Below, one piece after another: positions 24,001-33,000 of a DNA stretch of 64,000 nt. The position numbers were made by a program, and so were the translations under genes. Numbering within the stretch: the stretch's first letter is position 1; each line of letters starts with the position of its first letter. Origin of the DNA: Ignelater luminosus (Eukaryota > Arthropoda > Insecta > Coleoptera > Elateridae); NCBI GenBank assembly GCA_011009095.1, contig VTPC01001058.1:153322-217321 (forward strand), in the 5' to 3' direction. The notes beneath the pieces are model-generated. The model searched no databases and had not been told where the DNA came from. It saw nothing but the letters and a program-made list of their open reading frames with translations.

Positions 24001-27000
24001 CTAGTTGTCTATGCAGAAATAAAATATAAGAAGTCAGTATGGGGACTAGTCAAAGGTAAGTAAAAGTTTTGATTTATTAAAAACACTTGAGAAATCAAAA
24101 ATTTTCAAGGGAATTGTGACCCGAAGCCTTAGACCAAAACCTACAACAAAAAACACTATTTCATTATATGAGTTTAAAGGTATAAATTATGGAAGTTAAA
24201 AAGATTTCATGTTTGTAAAATCCAACTTTTTAAGTACGTTAATGTAAAAATGTATAGAATGTTATTTGTTTTTTTTATAGATTTTCTAATATTGGTTATC
24301 ACATTTTTTGTAATAGAGATAATCATGTTTACATATATCTTACCTAAAATGCGTATTATGAACACAATGAAATATGATGTTGAATTTATCTTGTTTGTAA
24401 AAGTTCTTAAAAAATTATAAATATGATTTTATGTATTGAGAATGTTCGTACCTCAATATTTATTGCTCTATTACTTCAGAGTGTTATAAATCATTATTAT
24501 TCACATTTAAACATAGGGGTTCTAACATCTTTTAAACAACCTCTTGGATAGAACTTCTGTTTACAATATTTTTTGTATCTATATAAAATTTTTCAGTTTT
24601 AATTTTAACTTGTTTAGAATTTAATTACTAAGAATTCTTGATCGATTCATATACAACTTATGAGATAAATGTAAATATTAAGAATAATAATGATAATTAA
24701 GCAAAACTGATTCAAACTAATGCACCTAATAATTCTAATCAAAGTTATAGGTTTCCCCCAACAAGTTCCATCACAAATGCTTGTCCTGAGAAATATACAC
24801 CTTCCAAATGTGTTCAGAATCACATTCGAAACTACTGTTAATTGATTTTTAATAATTTCTTAATTTTCAATATAAATTGTTATAGGGTTGTTTTAATCAC
24901 AAATGGTTGTTAATAGGAAGACCTACCTTTCATAGCACACTGTTATTGTTTAAGAACCTGATTGTAACTGGTAGCCCAATTATTGAACATGCTACTCAAC
25001 TTATACAGGGTGATCATTTTAAAACTTCCCACCGTGAATAACCCTTTAATTAGTAAAATTATCAAAAATAACTGAAACGCGTCGATTTTGTTTTGGAGGG
25101 GGACATTTAATAACCTATTCTAATCAATTGGGAAGCTTTCACCCTCCCCCCCCAAGATTTTAAATAGCACTACTCCATGTGTGATATATCATTTTAAAGG
25201 GTATAAGATTCTCAATCTTTCACATCAAAGAAAATTAAAATCGGCCCAGCCGTTTGCGAATTAAAGCCAAAAATGTATTTAATTCAATCAATTGAGAATC
25301 TTATACCCTTTAAAATGATATATCACACATGGGATAGTGTCATTTAAAATTTTAGGGTGGGAGTAGTTGGGGGGGAGGGTGAAAGTTTCCCAACTGACTA
25401 GAGTAGATTATTAAATGTCCCCCTCCAAAACAAAATCGACGCGTTTCAACGATTTTTAATAATTTTACTAATTAAAGAGTTATTCAAGGTGGGAAGTTTT
25501 AAAATGATCACCCTGTATAGTTATTCAGAGCTGAGAGAATAAAACAGGTATTGTAATTTTTTAAGAATTTTTTTATTAGATCAGAAACCAATTATTCTTG
25601 GAAAGCACTTAAATCAATGGCACCAATTAACAAAATTTCTACTATACATGTTTTAAAATGGCTAAATAAATGAAGTATGGAAGTACTGAAGTGCAGGCGT
25701 TTTTATAATAATATGCGAGTTCATTTAATAATAAAATAATAAAAATAAATTGTTAACAATTGTTGAGGAACTATGTTGTTAAATCTTGTGCGAACTATGA
25801 ATGATAGCGAATGAATGAATGTCCCTGTAAATAACTAAGTTTTTATACATCTCTACCTGTATTTAATAAAGAGCAGGGTTCTCGAGTCTTCGAAGAAAAT
25901 AATATAATAATCATGTTCTGAAAACTATCAACAGAAATTTTGTTCAAGGAAATATTATTGCTGTAGGTCCGCTTAAGAAGAATTTAGGCAAAAGCAAAAT
26001 TCTTCTAGGAAAATTTATAATGTGAATCATTTAAGATATTTCAAAGAAGTATGTTTGCAAGGAATTAACTGACAAACAGCAAAACCTTTTTTCTATGAAA
26101 ATTTTAGAGTGCAAAACATTCGAAAATACCTTCAAGGAATTAACAGGTATAAGTGGGACCCTTTTACCCTGAATGTTTATTGCACACCTGTCACATTTCC
26201 TAGTGAGTCAATGTTCTACGAATTTCTAGTTTTTAGAAAGTGACGCTACAGAAGCATTAAAAATTAAGGTTTCCTAGAAGCGGAAGTACTTTCTCTTATT
26301 TATTTATTCTACATTTCTTTTTTATATTATTAACTTCTTATTTCGGTATCCTATTTATATAGGATACCAAAAATTATATATAAATAAAGTCAAATATGAT
26401 TGGAATGCAGAAGAAAACACACTTCTACATCAAGATAATAATCGAGACGTACATTCAAAAAACTAGACCATGAAAATAGGGCAAAGGGAATGTCCAGCCC
26501 TTTCGCCCAAACAATTAATAGAGGGACACCGAAGATGAATAAGGCAACGTCAACGGAAAAAAGCAATAAGGAAAAACAAATACTTAAGATAGCAACATGG
26601 AATGTACGAGGACTTAATAAAGAAAGAAAACTTAAAAGAACTAGTACAAGAACTAGAGAAATATGATATAGATATTTTAGCTGTACAAGAGATAAACACA
26701 AAAGGAACAGCGATAACAAACTTCAAAAAATATATATGGTGTATTGGGGGTGGTGAACAGAATAGACTGGGCACAGGCATTATAATAAAAGAGGAACATA
26801 AAGATAAAATAATAGATTATAGAGTAATAAATGAAAGACTAAGTATAATTTGAATAAAAGGAAAGTATAGAAAATTGACAATCCTAAATGTGCATGTGCT
26901 CACGGAAGAAACAGACGAAGACACAAAACAAACATTCTATGATACAATAGAAGAATCAATGAATAATGTAGCAAGTTTTGATATGAAAATTATTATAGGC

Positions 27001-30000
27001 AACTTCAATGCCAAAATTGGTAAAAAAGAAAGAAATTATGAAATAGCTGAAAAAGAAAGCTTGCATAGAAAAACAAATAAAAATGGACAAAGACTAATAG
27101 ATATAGCAGCAGGAAACAGAATGATTATTAAGACCACACATTTAAAACACAAAGACATCCACAAACCAACCTGGATAAGTCCCAACAAAAAAATTCTGAA
27201 CCAAATCGATCATTTACTGATAGAAAGAAAGAAAACATGCAAAATATGTCTAAAATGTAAGAACACACAGTGGAGCTGACATAGGATCAGACCATACGCT
27301 GGTAATAGCAAAAATTAAACAAGAGTTACCAATCATAATAAACAAAAGAAATAATAAATTGAAAAAATGGAATATTGAAGCCTTAGAAAAAGATGAAAAT
27401 AAAGAAAAATACAGCGAAAACACGAAAAAAATAATAATCACAAAAGAAAAATCAACAGACGTAAATAAAGAGTGGGACAGCATAAGAACCACAATAGAAG
27501 CAAGTACAGAATTACTAAAACCAACAAAATGTGAAAAAAGAAAAAACTGGTTCGATGATGAATGCAGAAAAGCAGTACAAGAAAGAAAACAAGCAAGAAT
27601 GAAAATGTTAGAAGACAACACAAGAGAAAGAATAGAACAGTATAAGAAAATATAAAATAGCACACAAACTAAAATCAGGAATAAGAAATGAGAAGCACAA
27701 AAAGCAAAATTAGAAGAAATAGAAGAACACTACAGAAATAGAAATACAAAGCTATTTTATAAGAATTTGAAAGAAGAAAAGAAAGGTTTCCAACCACAAA
27801 CAGTTGCGCTGAAAAACCATCAGGGAGAGATCATACCACAAGTATGCTAAATGTACGGGAAAACTTTTTCCGGAACACATTAACAAACAATGAATGTGAA
27901 ACAGAAAATGAACAATTGCATCAAAATAAGCAAGATAAACAAAAATTAGAAGAACCAACAAAAAAAGAAATAATAGAAATAATAAAGAAATCAAAAAACA
28001 ATAAAAGTCCAGGTGACGATGGCATCACAATAGAACAAATAAAATACAGCAGCGAAAAAATATTTGATCGAATATACAACCTGATAAAGCAAATCTGGAA
28101 AGAAAATGGAGTCAAGCATTAATACACCCAGTACATAAAAAAGGAAGCACACAAAACCCAGAAAATTACAGACCAATATCACTCCTAAATGTAACCTATA
28201 AGTTACTGGCAAAAGTAATAAATAAAAGAATACAGGAAGATATGGGGATAAAATAGGGCAATACCAAGCAGGTTTTAGAAATGGAAAATCAGTAATAAAT
28301 CATATATTTGCACTAAGACAGATACAGGAAAAATGTGGAAAGAAAAATATTCCAATATATGCATTATTTCTAGACTTTAAACAAGCCTTTGATAAAATTA
28401 ACAGAAAAAATTTAATCGAAGCTATGCAAAGTTAAAATATCCCAACAGAACTCGTACAACTAGTGAAAATGACATTAAAAGAAACAACAAACAAAATATC
28501 ATATCAAGGACAACTTTCAGCTGGTTTTACCAGTAACTCAGGAGTAAAACAAGGAGACTCGCTATCCACAACCCTCTTTAACATAACCTTAGAGAATACA
28601 ATAAGAAAAAGCAATCTCAAAACAAACAACAACATACTAAAAAACTCATACCAATTACTGGCCTATGCAGATGATGTAGTAATACTCGCAAGAACCAAAG
28701 AAAGGAAATTCTAAAAAGATTTGAAAAACAAACCAAAGAAGCAGGAGGACTAGAAATAAACCAACAGAAATCAAACTAAATGATTCTAGGAAACAAAGAT
28801 CAAAATGAAAATCTTAAACTGATACTAAAAAGTGAAAACAATACAAAATAATGCAGTTTTAACATAGTAAATAGTGTAGTGTTCCTAGGGACTGAAATAA
28901 CAAGTAGGGGAGAGTGCAGTAGTGAAATAAATAGAAGAATCACAGCAGGCAAAAAATGTGCAGGATCCATAAATAAAGTGTTGAATGCAAAAAATATATC
29001 AAGGAACACAAAAATACACATACATAAAACAATAATTAGTAGACCAGCAGTCTTATGTGTCTGTGAAACATGGACAATAACAGAAGAAAGTAAAAAAAGA
29101 CCAGACATGGGAAAGAAAAATTCTGAGGAGAATTTGTGGAGGAATAAAAGAAATGACACCTGGAGACGAAGAACTAATAATGAACTAAAGGAAATATATA
29201 AAGACCTAGAGATAAACACTACAATAACCCAAAACAGACCAAGGTGGTTAGGTCATATAATACGAATGAACAATAATGAACTAACAAAAACTATTTTCAA
29301 AACAGAAATGACAGAAAAGAACAGAAAGGGAAGACCGAGAAAGACACGGTGGCAAAATGTAGAAGAAGATATTAAAAAATTTAACCTACATGACTGGGAG
29401 AATATTGCAACCAACAGGAAAATGTGGAAGTTGCGAATAGAAGCTATAGGCCTTCAGGCCTGATATGCTGATTTATATATTATTAACTTCACTAAAAGTT
29501 ATATACTTTTATTGCTTATTTTTTCATCTTTATGATAAAAAACAATAAATTTGTAGATGTTTTATACTAGTTGATAATACTACATTTATGGATACATTTA
29601 TCTAGGTACACACTCATCAAGATAAATTATATTTTAATGCATCACCGTGTTACATTGAAATGTTTGTAGTGTATTTAAACAGCTATTAAATTATAATCTT
29701 TATTGTCGCTTCAAAATTAAATGTAATCTTTTGGATTATTGTAACACTTTAAATTGGTTATTAGAATACAATAATACCTGTAATACACTTAATAAATTGA
29801 TCTTATCGGTTCTTGAGAAATTGCGTTATTTTCACTTAATTTTAATCTAAATAGGTTGTAAAAAGTTATATTTCCAACCATTTCATATTTAAGTACAAAT
29901 GTATAAAGATTCTAAAGAATAAATTTTATAAAATACTACCTATTAGTAAGCTTTTCTTAAAAAGAAGAGATCGAACCAATGATGATAGAAGTAGTATAGA

Positions 30001-33000
30001 AAAATAAAATGTTTCTGAAAAATTACTTATTAAATATCAATACAAAATAAAATAAACAGCATAAAAACATAAAATATTAATTAGCTCTAAAATGACAGAA
30101 TCAATAGTTTTGTTTGCAGTTATAGGAAATCATTGACCTAGATTTTAGTGTTTAGCTTTTTTATGTATACATTGTGTCTCATGGAAACTGGAACGCACTC
30201 TTCCTCAAGTAAACTTTTCCAACAAATCCAAATGATGTTTCAATATTCTATGACCATACATGATTAGAGTTATCTAGCGTAGAAATATAATAACTATACC
30301 TTGAAGTTTGAACAAGTGTGCAAACAGATCACAAAATGAGCGAATACCTGTTTCACATTTGTTGACATACCCTGCATATTTGTCCTCCAACAAGTAATAC
30401 ATTTATTTAGTAACTAATTATTTTTTTTTTAGTCATATCATGAACACGCATGTTTATTTCAAAAACCAGAAGTAGCAATTTCTACAGACTAAAGTATACT
30501 GAATTGTGGTAGCATCAGCAACTCATGGATCTGAATTTTGAGTTGCAAACTGAGGTGTCGGCATTTTAATTATTTTTTCCCAGTATTTATAAGATGATGA
30601 AAGAAATTATCTTTATTTAAATATTTATTTTGAAAATACTGAATAGGTACACGCCAGTTATTTTTTTTTATCTTTTGAACCTTCCATGCTCACATGTACT
30701 TCTCTAACATACTAGAAGAAAATCTTTGAAATTCTAATGACTTTTTGTCCCTGCAAATCCAGTTAGCAATACCATTGTAGCAAGTATAGTTAGAGAAAAT
30801 CAAATAGATAACATTTCAATAAAAAACAACCCGGGTGATTGCATTCTTCCCCAATTAGCTTGTATAATCGAGATTCCACTGTCTAATATTTTGATTAGTA
30901 GACCATATCAAATTCAACCCATCCATTACACTGGTCAACAGTGATTTTGTTGCCCTTGATATAAGAGTGGTTCTAGGATGATTTTACGTTAACAATTATA
31001 AAACCACAATTGGTTTTGTAAAATTGGCTCTAGTGTTTTTAAATAATTGATATTTTTATATAACACGGTAAAAGTAGTATTTATGAAAAAGGAAAATGAT
31101 TTTATTTTTAAATATGAAAGTTTATTGAAAAACAATGTTAATTTTATAATTTTAATACATAGTTTATTAATATAAAAGTGAAAAAAGGTAAAAATTATAT
31201 TAGATTTTGGAAAAAAACTTTTATAAGACTTTCTTTTGTGGGATTCTTGGGAACAATTTCTTTGTAGAGACCAGCAGTAATCTGCCATCATGTGACGATC
31301 CCACCGGTGCTGATATCTTTCTTCCATCACTCTTATATCCTGGTGGAAGCGGTCTCCCTGTTCATTGCTGTAATCTCCCATGTTGTCGAGAAATCTATCT
31401 AGGTTGCTGTGCAGAAGGTGAATTTTTATACTCATATTCGCTCTTAAAATCCTGAAACTTTCTAACATCTTCTGTACAATTTCTTTATAATTTGGCGCTC
31501 TATGGTTGCCGAGAAAATTTTTTACTACCGATACTAAACCACTCCAAGCTTCAGCTTCCACAGTAGTCATGACTTTTACGAAATTCACATCTTTCATCAA
31601 TGTTCAAATTTGAGGGCCATCAAAAATTCCGCCTTTCAACTTTTCCATGCTCAGTTTAGAAAATGTTCTGTAAATATATTTGAAGCATATACTGTTCTTG
31701 TTCAATGCTTTGATGAACTGTTTCATCATACCTGGCTTGATGTGGAGCGGTGGAAGTATGATTTTTTCTCTATTCAACAATGGCTCCTTCACTACATTAG
31801 CTTTGCCCACGGTTAAGGATTCTCTCAAAGGTCACGATTTAATTTCCATTGATTTTACTTTACTCGACTGTCCCAAAGACAAATAAAGCAAGGATATTTT
31901 GTGTATCCACTTTGCTGACCAAGTAAGAAGTTGACCATTTTTAAATCAACACAAATCGACCATTGATGTTCGTAGTAATTAATCATTTGCAAAACCAATC
32001 TAATATTCTCATACTCTTCTTTTAGTTTGGTTGAATGAGCAATTGGGATGGACGCATATCGATTTCCATTGTGCAATAAAACACATTTTAAACTTCTTTT
32101 GCTTTAGTCTGGACGCTAATAGTTCTGATGCCTGTTTTGATAAATTCAGATCTTGTATTAAATCGCTAAGTTCATTTTGAGAAAACAACTGTGGCGCTGA
32201 CGTTTCTCCTGCATATTCGCTTCTACTTGTATACCTACAGATTGTATTGAATGCTGTGAGGCTGGACACCATTTCTTCTGATGGTGCACGCTCTGGTTGT
32301 GAGCCATAAATAGGTCGAGCCAGTTCTTCGTTGTGTAACGAAGGATGTTGTATGGACTTTATATCAGAATATTCCCATGTTTTATGCCGATTAAAACCTT
32401 TGACGTTTACTACACAAAAGTAGCAATCATCGATGTGATTCGTGGGCTTCCTCCAGATCATAGGGATACCGAAGTCTAACCCTGAGCATTCCCCTTTCTT
32501 CCATAAGTGCAAAGATTCAATACAAGATTTACAAACCTTATGAGGAACCCATGACTTATCTTGTTTTTCGATGTGTACACCAAAATAAGCAGCATTAACT
32601 TCCTTTACAAAGTCTGTGATATTTCGTCTCGGTTTTGCTGTTGTATACACCACAAATGTAGCAAGATATATCAGGATGATATTTGTATCTTCTTTGTGTT
32701 GAACTCATATTTCTATGAATAATTTTTTTATAAGAATCAATAAAATAAAATATAGACAAAGTTTTGATCATAACTTACCAAAAAGCACGTTAAGTGTTCT
32801 TCAATCTTAATGAAAAACTAAATACTTTAGCTGTCGCATGAGGTTAGAGGCGTCAAGTGAATCAACGTCACATGAGCTGTCGCGTGATGTACGGATGCGC
32901 GAAATAAATGCGCATTAAGCGCGTTTTAACACGTGAGCAGAGTTAAAATGTTAAATATTGTTCGAACTTGCAGACATACTTCATAACATAAAAACTGGAA

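Noticed and set aside
26390-29219. Several minus-strand frames rich in Phe, Leu and Ser (for example 27250-27663 and 28800-29219) that look like membrane proteins
   Set aside because: They are the reverse of the adenine-rich LINE coding strand; hydrophobicity follows from AAA/GAA read backwards as TTT/TTC.
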